From Pseudomonas iridis (GTDB lineage: Bacteria > Pseudomonadota > Gammaproteobacteria > Pseudomonadales > Pseudomonadaceae): a stretch of 64,000 nt of DNA. Below, piece after piece: positions 52,194 to 61,459 of the stretch; positions within the stretch are counted from its first letter, which is position 1, and every line of letters starts with the position of its first letter. The translations under genes and the position numbers were made by a program. Location: assembly GCF_017980685.1 (NCBI RefSeq), contig NZ_JACXXO010000019.1, positions 44,055 through 108,054 on the forward strand. The letters are read 5' to 3'. The notes beneath the pieces were generated by a model. The model did not search any database. It saw only the letters and a program-made list of their open reading frames with translations, and was not told the DNA's origin.

Positions 52194-55100
52194 ATGAACA
52201 ACACCGAATCAGATCCAGCGGCCGACCAGGACCAACAGGCATTGATCCAATGTCTTATCAACGAATTGACCGAAGTGCCCGTCGCAAATGCCATGGCGCC
52301 CTCGCGCACCCTTGAGATTCCGCGCGGCTGCCTGTTACGCGAGTGGACCGAACTGTACTGGACCGCTCTGCAGCGCCCGGACTTTCTCTATTGGGCCAGT
52401 CAGTTCGACGTCAACCTTGATACTTTCAGCCTCAAAGGCGAGACCTTGCAGGCACTGACAGCGTCGCACGCAGCGCCCGTCCTCAGGATATTCACCCTGG
52501 AAGACGATTCCGGCTGGTGGCGAATGGCGCCCACCTTGCTGTCGATTTCACAAAGAATCGATCCGGCAGGGCTCGGTTTGCCCTGTATCGGCGGTAAATC
52601 CGCCAACCCTCAATCCCGTTTTCCGCGCCGGCTGGTGCTGGCGTTCTACGGCTATCCAGAACCGCAAAACCCTCAGCAGGCGCAGGTGATTGTCAATGAG
52701 CTGAAAACCAGCGCAATTGCCGCGATCAACAACGACGGCTACACGACGTCGGCGGTGATCAGAGAGCGCACCGCGCAGCTTGAAGACTATCGGACCATCG
52801 CGGCAGAACTGGAGCAGGCCCTGCAGGCCATAGAGAAACGCAAACAGCCTTTCGTCCAGTCTCGCATTGCCGCTAAGTCGGTATCGCTGATCTCCTGCTC
52901 TTTAATTGCCAAGACAGAGTCTCAACACAACCTCGGCCACGTCATGACGCAATACGGCTTTGTGCTGCCGGACAATGCCGAAGGCACCCGCGAACTGATC
53001 CTGCGGTTGCGCGAAGCGAAGTGGCCTCTCCCACCCTTTGTCAGTGGCTACGTGCAGACCAATCTGCTTATCAAGCGCTACCAGGAAGCGTTTGGTGACA
53101 TTGAGAACTGTGAGTACATCATCGGGCGCCTGGAGGCGCTGAGTTGGAACAAGGAAAGTACCCAGACGATCAGTCTGGAGGAGTTCAGCAAACCGGAACC
53201 TGCATCGACGTTGGGGCGACTGGTGGCCACGCGCAAGGAATTACTGCTGGGGTTCAGGAACATTCAGGCTTTTCAAGCGATTCTCAAAGACAGAAACCTC
53301 CCGGCGGACAGTCAGTTGCTTGTGACCGAATCAGGTCGGGTAGGCACCGTCGGCAACAATCACAACTGGATTGCCCTGGGGCGGCAAGTCGAGCGACACG
53401 CGGAATTGAAAGTGTTGCTGGAGAAGCTAAAAACCCTGGCAGGCGATGCGGGAGGAGAGATACGTACCAACGGTAAAGTCAGTCTGATACAGATGATGCG
53501 CTACTACGAAATGGACGTACCTGAAAACGTCGGCTCTGCCCGACTCACCGCCCAGTGGGAAAAAACCCTTTTGATACTGCATCCGGTGCACATGGACCAC
53601 TGGTATCTGTTGGGCCCTCCCGGTAATGAAACTGAACAGTTTACCTCGCAGGAACGCCAGGTCATTGTCGACGCCACTGCAGCGTTTCTGCCTTCAGGCT
53701 CGGCCCCGCTGATCGACTATTTGAGCGAAGGCATTGAAACCGACCTGCCCCGATCCGCTCTGTACGCCAAAGCGGACTACCTGTTCAACCAGATCCTGAG
53801 CGCACCCCGGGCCCAGGATCTGGGCAACCTGTTGTTGAGCAAATTCAGATTGACTGACATGGCAAAGGCACTCAACGCGATAAACCGTGAGCGCCTGGTC
53901 CTGGCTGCCCTGATATTGAGTCTCGACCCGAGTATGGGAAAGCACACCCGACGGATCATTGCCCAACCCTTGAACGACCGCTTTTTCTGGGGCGAAAGTT
54001 TCAGCGAAGTGCGCCGCTTTATCGACGCTCAACCCGGCCTGACGCCAGTCAAAAACAAAGTACTGGCCACACACCTGATGCTATCGGGCATAGCGCCAGA
54101 GTTTCTGGTCCGTGATATTCCCGAGTCCGTCGGTTACATGAGTTCGTGCCGTTGGGTCATGCTCAAACAGATGGTGTTGTACATCGAACAGTTAAAAACC
54201 GGACTGGCGCGCGTGATGACGTTCGAACAATTGATGACCCTGGCCAAACATCCAATCCCCCGATTCCAGACCTTTCAGACCGGGCTCGCGTGCACATCGG
54301 TGCTGGTCGACTGGGCCATTGCCAGAGGCTTGATCCACCCAGAGCCCGGCCTTGACGTCAGCACCTACGACTCGTCCACGCTGGCAAAGGCCGGCACGGC
54401 CTTCCGCGAGCACACTCACCAGTTGGACCAACTGAGCCGTGACGGTTTTCGCTCAGTCTTCCCAACGCCCTATACCGTGGCATTGGCTGACCTGCGCAGC
54501 ATTTTCCCCAATCACCGTCACCTCGAAGATAAGGTTCTGGTCTGGACCGACGCAATCGCAGCTACGGAAACCGATCCGCCGCAATATTCCCTGGTGGATC
54601 TACACATGGCCAACCGACTGATGCCCGACATGACGGGCTGGAGCTCCAGGCGTGCCCAACTGAACCTGGAAACAATGGCGCCGCAGTTTTCCAGACTGAA
54701 AGAGGTCTGCGGGCAGTTTTCTTTCGCCCTCACCACCCACTTGGCTCAGATGAAAAAGGCCAGCCTGGCCTTGGTCAAGGAAGCGTTTTGCGAGTTACCT
54801 TTGCAACAACGGATTGATATCGAAGATTCCACACTGGAGCTGTTTGCACTGAGTCCGGTGTCGCAGCCAGGCGCGGCAGTTGAACCGCGGAACAACTCGG
54901 GACCATTCGCTGTAATTGCGCTGCTACGCGACTACACGCCCCGGGTCTTCGAAGTCTTCGTCCGACACTCGCAGGTTCAGTTGCGCAGGGATATCGACTG
55001 GACGTTGTTGACGCCAACAGCCGACCGCGCGGCACCGCCTTCACTGCCAATAGACGGGGAGGCATACCAGCGAGGAACTCGCCCCAAAAGCCCGGCGAAC

Positions 55101-55346
55101 TGCAAGGTCAGGATTGAACGTCTCAGCGTCGAGGGAGCGCCATTCGCGCGACAACCCGTAACGGTGCCCGACACCTTTTCATCCGCCAAGGTCAACGCCA
55201 TCGCCCAAGCCGCAGTCAACCAGTTGTACAAAGTGCACGAAGCCGCGGCGCTGGAGCGTGCAATGACCGCCATTGATCTGAACGACACCGAAACCTGCCA
55301 CTCGACGTGGATGGCGTTCTATCAGGCGTTGAGTCCGTCCGAGTGA
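52194..55346 (+). CDS. Large protein of poorly characterised Pseudomonas family
   Basis: 1050 residues, no signal peptide and no clear membrane segment; GGAG at 52183-52186 supports the start. Aspects that look family-like are an N-terminal LYWTALQRPDFLYWASQFDV, a mid region LLILHPVHMDHWYLLGPPG (about 458-476), LVLAALILSLDPSMG, and LSGIAPEFLVRDIPES near residue 635. From memory these resemble large toxin-like proteins (dermonecrotic-toxin-type annotation) common in the P. fluorescens group, usually longer. I see no catalytic motif. It is a single gene after a terminator; codon use looks like the host. Function unknown. Confidence 0.7.
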   Translation: MNNTESDPAADQDQQALIQCLINELTEVPVANAMAPSRTLEIPRGCLLREWTELYWTALQRPDFLYWASQFDVNLDTFSLKGETLQALTASHAAPVLRIFTLEDDSGWWRMAPTLLSISQRIDPAGLGLPCIGGKSANPQSRFPRRLVLAFYGYPEPQNPQQAQVIVNELKTSAIAAINNDGYTTSAVIRERTAQLEDYRTIAAELEQALQAIEKRKQPFVQSRIAAKSVSLISCSLIAKTESQHNLGHVMTQYGFVLPDNAEGTRELILRLREAKWPLPPFVSGYVQTNLLIKRYQEAFGDIENCEYIIGRLEALSWNKESTQTISLEEFSKPEPASTLGRLVATRKELLLGFRNIQAFQAILKDRNLPADSQLLVTESGRVGTVGNNHNWIALGRQVERHAELKVLLEKLKTLAGDAGGEIRTNGKVSLIQMMRYYEMDVPENVGSARLTAQWEKTLLILHPVHMDHWYLLGPPGNETEQFTSQERQVIVDATAAFLPSGSAPLIDYLSEGIETDLPRSALYAKADYLFNQILSAPRAQDLGNLLLSKFRLTDMAKALNAINRERLVLAALILSLDPSMGKHTRRIIAQPLNDRFFWGESFSEVRRFIDAQPGLTPVKNKVLATHLMLSGIAPEFLVRDIPESVGYMSSCRWVMLKQMVLYIEQLKTGLARVMTFEQLMTLAKHPIPRFQTFQTGLACTSVLVDWAIARGLIHPEPGLDVSTYDSSTLAKAGTAFREHTHQLDQLSRDGFRSVFPTPYTVALADLRSIFPNHRHLEDKVLVWTDAIAATETDPPQYSLVDLHMANRLMPDMTGWSSRRAQLNLETMAPQFSRLKEVCGQFSFALTTHLAQMKKASLALVKEAFCELPLQQRIDIEDSTLELFALSPVSQPGAAVEPRNNSGPFAVIALLRDYTPRVFEVFVRHSQVQLRRDIDWTLLTPTADRAAPPSLPIDGEAYQRGTRPKSPANCKVRIERLSVEGAPFARQPVTVPDTFSSAKVNAIAQAAVNQLYKVHEAAALERAMTAIDLNDTETCHSTWMAFYQALSPSE

Positions 55347-55402
55347 TGAAATTTCACTCATGCAGGATCTTCTGGAATGCTCGAAATCTGAGTACACCAT
55401 AG

Positions 55403-55495
55403 CCCTTGCGGGAGTGGGCTTGCGCGCGATGGCGGTGGCACTTTCTGAATCCTTGCCACCTGATACTGAGCCATCGCGAGCAGGCTCACAGCTAC
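55403..55495. repeat. Degenerate REP pair
   Basis: CCTTGCGGGAGTGGGCTTGCGCGCGATGGCGGTGGCA and TTGCCACC...GCCATCGCGAGCAGGCTC are imperfect inverted arms between the large gene and the convergent PheS-like gene. Confidence 0.55.
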
Positions 55496-55530
55496 ATGGT
55501 CCGTGGTGTATCGGTTGTGTTCAGTACGTG

Positions 55531-56679
55531 TCACGCCTTGGACAGATCCATTTTGTATCCTGCACCGGGGGCGCCCTCATGCAGTGCCGCCTGAATTTCG
55601 GCGTACAAGGCATTTGCCTCGGCGGTAGTGATTGATCGCGAACAATCGCGCAAAACCACATGCAAAAGCACATTTTCCTGCCCCGGCAGCAGGCCGAGCC
55701 GTTCGATGGCTTGCACTGGAAGATCCGCATACGGCCAACGTCCCTTTATCTGCATCTCTTCAATCCAGTCAGCGCAATCCCCCGCCGCCTGCAACATCCT
55801 TTCAGTCAGCACTTCCTCACTTAGGCCTGGCGTTAACGCCAATGATATATCCCGTGCAATTGAAGGCAGGCGCGATACCGACGTCCATGGACTCAGATCA
55901 TGCATTTGCGCCTGCACGCGCACGTTCTGATCACGCAACAAGCGAATATCAGGAATTCCTTTACGTAACATCGTGAGGCGATCCAGCCCCATCCCAAGCG
56001 CCAGCCCGCCATGTCGCAACGGGTCAATGTTCAAACGCTCCAGCAAAGACTTCGCTATAAGGCCGCACTCAATGACCTCCACCGGCGTGCCGTCCTTGAG
56101 TACGTTCACTTCGATTCCACCCTCGGTGTAGTGATGTGGGCTATCGCTGTAAATCCAGGGTTTTTCTGGAGCAGCAACTTTGAGAATATCGCCGATCAGA
56201 CGCAATAAATTTTCATGTGATGCCAGTTCTGGATCGCCCAATACCCAGATATCCATTTGATGAGGCTCCGCACAATGCCAGCGATCCCGGCTATCACGCC
56301 TGAACGTTATTCCCGGCGCAGCCAACAAGACCGCCTGCCCCGGTTGTCGAACCTGAGCGGCTAATTGAAGCGCCCTGGGGATCTGACTCGTGGTTTGGGT
56401 TCGCAAGAGGGAGTGTTCATCGACCCATCGGGTGTGTTCACTACCCAGCGTGATCTCTTTCGGGTCGTACCCAAGTAATCCGTAATTTTCTTCAGCGGAG
56501 ACGATCCTTGGTCCAACTTGCAACTGGGCTCGAGGCCAGCCATTTTCGGCAAGCCCCAGAAGAACTTCATCGAGCAATAGCCGTACTGCGTGGTCAGGAT
56601 TGCTTTTTTCAGTTAGATCGTCCAACAGCAAAGCCTCGTGAACAGATGCTTCTGTCAGGTATTTCTTTGATACGTGCAC
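55531..56679 (-). CDS. PheS-related stand-alone class II synthetase-like ligase
   Basis: 382 residues from a GTG at 56679, with GGAGG 8 bases upstream. It has the PheRS catalytic fold: motif 1-like HSLLRTQTTSQIPRAL (89-104), motif 2-like GITFRRDSRDRW (123-134) with AEPHQMDIWVL, motif 3 GLALGMGLDRLTMLRKGIPD (225-244), and a C-terminal ferredoxin-like anticodon-binding domain (SRLPSIARDISLAL to the end), as in single-chain mitochondrial PheRS. No PheT partner is near. This fits the group called PheS-related mystery ligase (SrmL, recalled from memory). Substrate unknown; it may adenylate an amino acid for a small product instead of charging tRNA. Confidence 0.82.
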   Translation of the reverse strand: MHVSKKYLTEASVHEALLLDDLTEKSNPDHAVRLLLDEVLLGLAENGWPRAQLQVGPRIVSAEENYGLLGYDPKEITLGSEHTRWVDEHSLLRTQTTSQIPRALQLAAQVRQPGQAVLLAAPGITFRRDSRDRWHCAEPHQMDIWVLGDPELASHENLLRLIGDILKVAAPEKPWIYSDSPHHYTEGGIEVNVLKDGTPVEVIECGLIAKSLLERLNIDPLRHGGLALGMGLDRLTMLRKGIPDIRLLRDQNVRVQAQMHDLSPWTSVSRLPSIARDISLALTPGLSEEVLTERMLQAAGDCADWIEEMQIKGRWPYADLPVQAIERLGLLPGQENVLLHVVLRDCSRSITTAEANALYAEIQAALHEGAPGAGYKMDLSKA

Positions 56680-56692
56680 TGTGCTTCCCTCC

Positions 56693-57193
56693 GACCACGT
56701 TTTATATAAACCCGAAAACCATAAATAAACCTAACTACAAAACATCCACCCCTCACAACAACAAAAGCCACTGATATTCAATTTTCAGATCGGTACTACA
56801 GCCACAACCCAGACAAATAATTAAAAGCGCGCCTCCGATAAAACAGATAGATAAAATTATTCTTAAAAACTCAAATCAACCGTTTAGCAAATCAAAAAAC
56901 TCATGTACTAATTTATCTCTCCCAAGCAGTCCTGGGAGTAAAAAACAAAAACTGAAAAAGGAAAATCAACAGCCTCAAACTTCTGCTCCGCAGCAATTTT
57001 GAACATTCGCTTTTGATGCAACGGTCGGTGCTGAGCATGTTGAACTCCAACCAGGGATTTTCCCTGTCTGGTAATAACGCCACAGCCTCAGTTTCGATTC
57101 ACTCTCACGCAAAGCCTTACGCGCTGCTGCCGGAAGATATCTGGCAATTTTGTTCAGTCCGTTGCGGAGTTCTTTGAAGTCCACTACGCACAT
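56693..57193. other. AT-rich block without a confident gene
   Basis: About 500 bases, with the first 280 strongly AT-rich (ataaataaacc, ataattaaaag) against a GC-rich surround, and the rest closer to normal. No recognisable gene; a minus-strand 75-codon frame (56975-57202) has no family match I can name. It separates the PheS-like gene from the M29-like fragment and may mark foreign DNA or a deletion scar. It should contain the PheS-like gene promoter. Confidence 0.7.
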
Positions 57194-57643
57194 ATGAACC
57201 ATGAGGAGCCCAGCCCATTTTATTTTACCGGCACATTAAGAGTCGCAGGAATATTGACAGTACTCAGAAAGCCAAACCCAACATTACCAGAGGGCTTGAA
57301 ATCCTCACTTAGATGGCTTAGTGATCGCATAGCTCAAGAAGGTGCGACTATATCGATAAAGGACAACACCATAATTTCATTCAAGATAAACGACGAGGAG
57401 CAAATAAAACTCCTTGATCTTGCTGCCGGCAATAGAGGTCTGAAACTGACGGAGTTTGCCATCGGGGTGAACGAAGCTATTACGCCAGACATTGACTACA
57501 AAATGAATTCACAAATGAATGAAGGTATCAGCGGCGTTCATCTAGCGATTGGTGACGGTTCATCAGGCTTTCACATCGACTTTCTTAGTCCATCGGTATA
57601 CGTAACTCCTTTGCACACAATATCCGAGCAGGCGAATGCGTGA
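57194..57643 (+). CDS. M29 aminopeptidase-like metal-binding half, short or truncated
   Basis: 149 residues. The pattern LTEFAIGVN (Glu87), GVHLAIGDG (His116) and FHIDF (His127 and Asp129), in this order and spacing, resembles the C-terminal metal-binding half of M29 aminopeptidases and NicX-like proteins, which read GEFGIG, GTVHIALG and HxD. The N-terminal domain of those roughly 400-residue proteins is missing and no open frame upstream could provide it. There is no good RBS before the ATG. It is either a decayed remnant or a minimal domain. AT-rich base use differs from neighbours. Confidence 0.5.
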   Translation: MNHEEPSPFYFTGTLRVAGILTVLRKPNPTLPEGLKSSLRWLSDRIAQEGATISIKDNTIISFKINDEEQIKLLDLAAGNRGLKLTEFAIGVNEAITPDIDYKMNSQMNEGISGVHLAIGDGSSGFHIDFLSPSVYVTPLHTISEQANA

Positions 57644-57668
57644 ACACACGCCTGCTCGTGCCCCGATA

Positions 57669-58634
57669 TCAACTACGTTTCAACACCTGCTTATGCGCAT
57701 ACATCGCCCCGTCCGCATCGGCCAGCAACCGATCCACGGTTTCATGGCGCTGCGGGTCATATTCGATCTGGCCGACGCTGAAGCGGATGGCGTAGCCGCG
57801 GTGCAGCGTGGCGTTACGTTCTTCGAGAATTTCCTTCAGACGTGCCATGACTGCTGTAGTTTCGATGTGGCTGGAGCCGGTCAGCAGCGCGACAAATTCA
57901 TCGCCGCCCAGGCGTCCGACCACATCGCTCTCACGAAAGGCGATGCGCAGCACATCGGCGAAAGTCTTCAACGCGTTGTCGCCCTCGGCATGACCGTACA
58001 GATCGTTGATCTGCTTGAAGTCATTGAGGTCAAAAAACAGCAGCGTTGCCGGCCGTTTGAGCCGTGCGCAGGCGTCCAGTGCATGCTGGGCCAGTTGCTT
58101 GAAGCCGCGACGATTGGACAGCAGCGTCAGCTCGTCCATGCTCGCCATTTGCACCGCTGTCAGCTCTTGCTCGGCCATTTCGGCCAGATCACGCAGCAGT
58201 GCACGCTCCTCGTCGTCTAGCTCACGGGGTTTGGTGTCGATCAGGCACAACGTGCCCAACTTGTTGCCAGTGGGCACGGTCAGCGGATAGCCGGCGTAGA
58301 AACGAATGTTCGGCTCGCCGGTCACCAACGGATTGTCATGAAAGCGCTCATCCTCGCGGGCATCGCGCACCAGCAGGAGGTCATCCTTGAGAATCGCGTG
58401 GCCGCAGAAGGAAACGTCCCTCGACGTCTCGGTAGCATCGAGCCCGACACAGGATTTAAACCACTGGCGGTCCTTGTCCACCAGCGTCACCAATGCAATC
58501 GGTACATTGAACAGGCGTTTGGCCAACCGCGTAAGTCGGTCGAAACGCTCTTCGGGAGCCGAATCCAGAAGATTGAGGCCGTGCAGCGCCTGGATACGCG
58601 CCTCTTCGTTGGCAGGTTTTCGGGGAACCAGCAT
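57669..58634 (-). CDS. GAF-GGDEF diguanylate cyclase
   Basis: 321 residues from the ATG at 58634 (GGAG 6 bases upstream; ATG at 58652 with AGGAA is an alternative). A GAF domain (about 25-155, FNVPIALVTLVDKDRQWFKS, DVSFCGHAILKDD) is followed by GGDEF: DELTLLSNRRGF and GRLGGDEFVALL, with RESD five residues before as the RxxD inhibitory site. It is expected to form c-di-GMP in the cytoplasm under control of a small ligand or redox signal. Confidence 0.93.
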   Translation of the reverse strand: MLVPRKPANEEARIQALHGLNLLDSAPEERFDRLTRLAKRLFNVPIALVTLVDKDRQWFKSCVGLDATETSRDVSFCGHAILKDDLLLVRDAREDERFHDNPLVTGEPNIRFYAGYPLTVPTGNKLGTLCLIDTKPRELDDEERALLRDLAEMAEQELTAVQMASMDELTLLSNRRGFKQLAQHALDACARLKRPATLLFFDLNDFKQINDLYGHAEGDNALKTFADVLRIAFRESDVVGRLGGDEFVALLTGSSHIETTAVMARLKEILEERNATLHRGYAIRFSVGQIEYDPQRHETVDRLLADADGAMYAHKQVLKRS

Positions 58635-58696
58635 CACACACTCCATTGGCATCAGTGTTCCTAAGAGTAGCGCTAATTCTCCTCGGCCTCACCCAA

Positions 58697-59275
58697 TCAA
58701 CCACCCACTACAGGACATGGCCCCCCAGCATCGGCCCAGAGCTTGAACTGGTTCACGAATATGTCGTGCGGCACCGGCACTGGCGCGCGGCCGGTGCCGG
58801 GATTCCAGCCCCAAAGGACCAGTTTGTCCTCGCTGACATGTTTGATCAGCGCGGCGAAATCGCGGTCGCCATTGCTCGAGCGGTCTTTGATCATCGCGCA
58901 CAGCTTGTCCGGCGGCAGGCCGATCCAGGCCATTTTGTGCGCCGCTGGCGGCAGGCTCCAGTGCGGCGCCCCCGGAGGGGCATGGGGGCCGTAACTGGCC
59001 GGTGGATTGTTTTCAGCATGACAAGTGGCACAAGGCAAACCGGCGGCGCCCTTGCCGTCCATACCGCGCACCACGCTCATCGCATGAGGAATGCCGGCGT
59101 CGAATTGCAGCGGCGAATCGCCGGGAATGTGACAGTTCTGACAGCGCGGACTCTGGAACACCTTCTGCACCGTGGCGAAGGCTTTCAAGGCCTCCTGCTC
59201 GTCGGCGAACAAATCCGCGGCATAGCCGCCCAGACCGACCAACACCACCGCTCCCAAGACCAGATGTCGTTTCAT
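58697..59275 (-). CDS. Periplasmic dihaem c-type cytochrome of hydroxylase operon
   Basis: 192 residues. A signal peptide (MKRHLVLGAVVLVGLGGYAADLFA) and two haem sites, CQNCH (about 45) and CATCH (about 82). It starts one base after the Mo-subunit stop on the same strand, so it is the likely electron acceptor of that enzyme in the periplasm, replacing the NAD or oxygen used by cytoplasmic relatives. The surrounding residues are rich in Pro and Gly. Partner oxidase or carrier is not in the window. Confidence 0.88.
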   Translation of the reverse strand: MKRHLVLGAVVLVGLGGYAADLFADEQEALKAFATVQKVFQSPRCQNCHIPGDSPLQFDAGIPHAMSVVRGMDGKGAAGLPCATCHAENNPPASYGPHAPPGAPHWSLPPAAHKMAWIGLPPDKLCAMIKDRSSNGDRDFAALIKHVSEDKLVLWGWNPGTGRAPVPVPHDIFVNQFKLWADAGGPCPVVGG

Positions 59276-59276
59276 C

Positions 59277-61439
59277 TCATACCCCCGACAGTTGCAGCGG
59301 CAGTTCGCGCAGGCGTTGCCCGGTCAGGGCGTACACCGCGTTGGCCACCGCCGGTGCGGTCGGCGGCACACCGGCCTCGCCGATGCCGCCAGGTTTGTCG
59401 CTGCTGGGCACGATGTGCACCTCGACCACCGGCATTTCGTTAAGCCGCAGCACCTGATAATCGTGATAGTTGGACTGCACGACCGCACCGTCCTTGAGCG
59501 TGAGCTTGCTGTGCAGCGCCATGCCCAGACCGAAGGTGATGCACGATTCCATCTGCGCCGCGATGCTCTGCGGGTTGACCGCAATCCCACAGTCCACCGC
59601 GCACACCACCCGATGCACGCGAATCGCCAGATTGTCCTGGGACACCTGCGCGACCTGCGCCACATAACTGCCAAACGATTCGTGCACCGCGACACCGAGG
59701 GCGTGGCCCTCCGGCAGCGGCGCTGTCCAGTTGGCCTTTTCCACCGCCAGATTCAGCACGCCGAGATGACGCGGATGTTCCTTGAGCAATGTTCGCCGGT
59801 ATTCGACCGGGTCCTTGCCCGCCGCCGCGGCCATTTCGTCGATCAGCGATTCCATGACAAACGCCGTGTGGCTATGCCCCACCGAACGCAGCCACAGCAC
59901 GTTGATTCCGGTCTGCGGTGAATGCAGATCGACCTGATGGTGGGCCAGACCTTTGACGTACGGACTGTCGCTGACACCTTCGACGGACGTCGGGTCGATG
60001 CCGTTCTTGACCATGGTTGCTTCCAGCAACGTGCCAGTCATGATCGACTGCCCGACCAGCACATGCTGCCAGCTCAGGGGCAGCCCATCCGCGCCAAGGC
60101 CGATTCGCGCCTGATGCAGGAACATCGAGCGGTAATAACCGCCGCGGATATCGTCCTCCCGCGACCACACGGTTTTCACCGGCAGACCCGCCGCTTTCGC
60201 CACTTGCACGGCTTCAGCGACAAAATCCGAAGTCGGATTGGCCCGGCGGCCAAACCCGCCGCCGAGGAATTCCGTGTGGATTTCCACCTGCTCGGGCTTC
60301 AACCCGGTGATTTTGCCGGCAACCATTTGGTCGAGCGTCTGAAACTGCGTGCCCGTCCAGATTTCACATTTCTGCTCGCTGATTTTCACCGTGCAGTTCA
60401 ACGGTTCCATCGGCGCATGCGCCAGATAAGGCACGCTGTACTCGACGTTGATCTTCTTCGCCGCTTTGCTGAAGTTGCCCTTGGCATCGCCGGCCTGACT
60501 GGCTGATGTGCCCGGCGTGGTGGCCAGTTTGCGAAAGCTTTCCAGTAGTTTTTCGCTGCTCAGATCCGCGTGAGGCCCCAGGTCCCAATCGACTTTCAGC
60601 GCATCGCGGCCCAGTTTCGCCGCCCAGTAATGCTCCGCAATCACCGCGACGCCACTCGGTACCTGCAGCACTTTATGTACGCCAGGGATCGCCAATGCTT
60701 GAGCGCCTTCGAAGGATTTGACCGTCGCCCCGAAAGCCGGCGCGCGGGCGACCATGGCGGTCATCAAACCCTCGAATTGCACGTCCATGCCGAACTTGGC
60801 GCGGCCGGTGATTTTCTCCGGGGTATCGAGGCGTTTGGTCGATTTGCCGATGACTTTCCAGTCCTTGGCCTCCTTGAACGTGATGGACTTCGGATCAGGT
60901 ACCGGCAGTTGCCCGGCGGCGTCCGCAAGTTCGCCGTAGGTTGCGCGTTTATCGCCAGCAATCACCACACCCGATTCGGTGCGAATCGTCGAAGGCGCGA
61001 CGTCGAAGCGCTTGGCCGCCGCTTCGACCAGCATCTGCCGGGCCGTTGCACCGGCCAACCGATAACGGTCGAACTCCATCCAGGTTGACGTCGAGCCGCC
61101 AGTAATCTGCATGCCGCCAAAAGCGGGCATGCCGTAATCCGCCGCCGACGCGGGCGAATGTTCGACGCGGATGGTCGACCAGTCAGCATCCAGTTCTTCG
61201 GCGATCAGCATGGTCAGGCCGGTCCAGATGCCCTGGCCCATTTCCGAATGCCCGAGCAGTACGGTGACGCTGTTGTCGGCGCCGATGCGCAGAAAGGCAT
61301 TCGGCGCAAAGACTTTGCCCTCACCCTCCGCCGCCATGGCAAACCGATGGCCGCGGGGCACGGCAAACGCCACCACCAGACCGCCGCCCAACAGGACACT
61401 GCCTTTGAGAAAACCGCGACGCGATACGGGACTGTTCAT
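59277..61439 (-). CDS. Molybdenum hydroxylase large subunit (IorB/xanthine dehydrogenase-like)
   Basis: 720 residues. A Tat signal reads SRRGFLKGSVLLGGG (residues 6-20), so it is exported folded with its cofactor. The molybdopterin cytosine dinucleotide domains show LLGHSEMGQGIWTGL, ANPTSDFVAEAVQVAK, FLGGGFGRRANP and PGGIGEAGVPPTAPAVANA near the end, where Glu is the likely catalytic base. It matches isoquinoline 1-oxidoreductase beta chains and periplasmic aldehyde oxidoreductases. It lies between the 2Fe-2S and cytochrome genes. Substrate: probably an aldehyde or N-heterocycle. Confidence 0.92.
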   Translation of the reverse strand: MNSPVSRRGFLKGSVLLGGGLVVAFAVPRGHRFAMAAEGEGKVFAPNAFLRIGADNSVTVLLGHSEMGQGIWTGLTMLIAEELDADWSTIRVEHSPASAADYGMPAFGGMQITGGSTSTWMEFDRYRLAGATARQMLVEAAAKRFDVAPSTIRTESGVVIAGDKRATYGELADAAGQLPVPDPKSITFKEAKDWKVIGKSTKRLDTPEKITGRAKFGMDVQFEGLMTAMVARAPAFGATVKSFEGAQALAIPGVHKVLQVPSGVAVIAEHYWAAKLGRDALKVDWDLGPHADLSSEKLLESFRKLATTPGTSASQAGDAKGNFSKAAKKINVEYSVPYLAHAPMEPLNCTVKISEQKCEIWTGTQFQTLDQMVAGKITGLKPEQVEIHTEFLGGGFGRRANPTSDFVAEAVQVAKAAGLPVKTVWSREDDIRGGYYRSMFLHQARIGLGADGLPLSWQHVLVGQSIMTGTLLEATMVKNGIDPTSVEGVSDSPYVKGLAHHQVDLHSPQTGINVLWLRSVGHSHTAFVMESLIDEMAAAAGKDPVEYRRTLLKEHPRHLGVLNLAVEKANWTAPLPEGHALGVAVHESFGSYVAQVAQVSQDNLAIRVHRVVCAVDCGIAVNPQSIAAQMESCITFGLGMALHSKLTLKDGAVVQSNYHDYQVLRLNEMPVVEVHIVPSSDKPGGIGEAGVPPTAPAVANAVYALTGQRLRELPLQLSGV

Positions 61440-61459
61440 CGTTTATCTCCCCGTCAGGT

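Noticed and set aside
56975..57202. Minus-strand 75-codon frame upstream of the PheS-like gene
   Set aside because: No family recognised, no clear RBS, it overlaps the start of the M29-like ORF, and its C-terminal part (STCSAPTVASKANVQNCC) looks like translated non-coding DNA. Kept only as part of the AT-rich block description.
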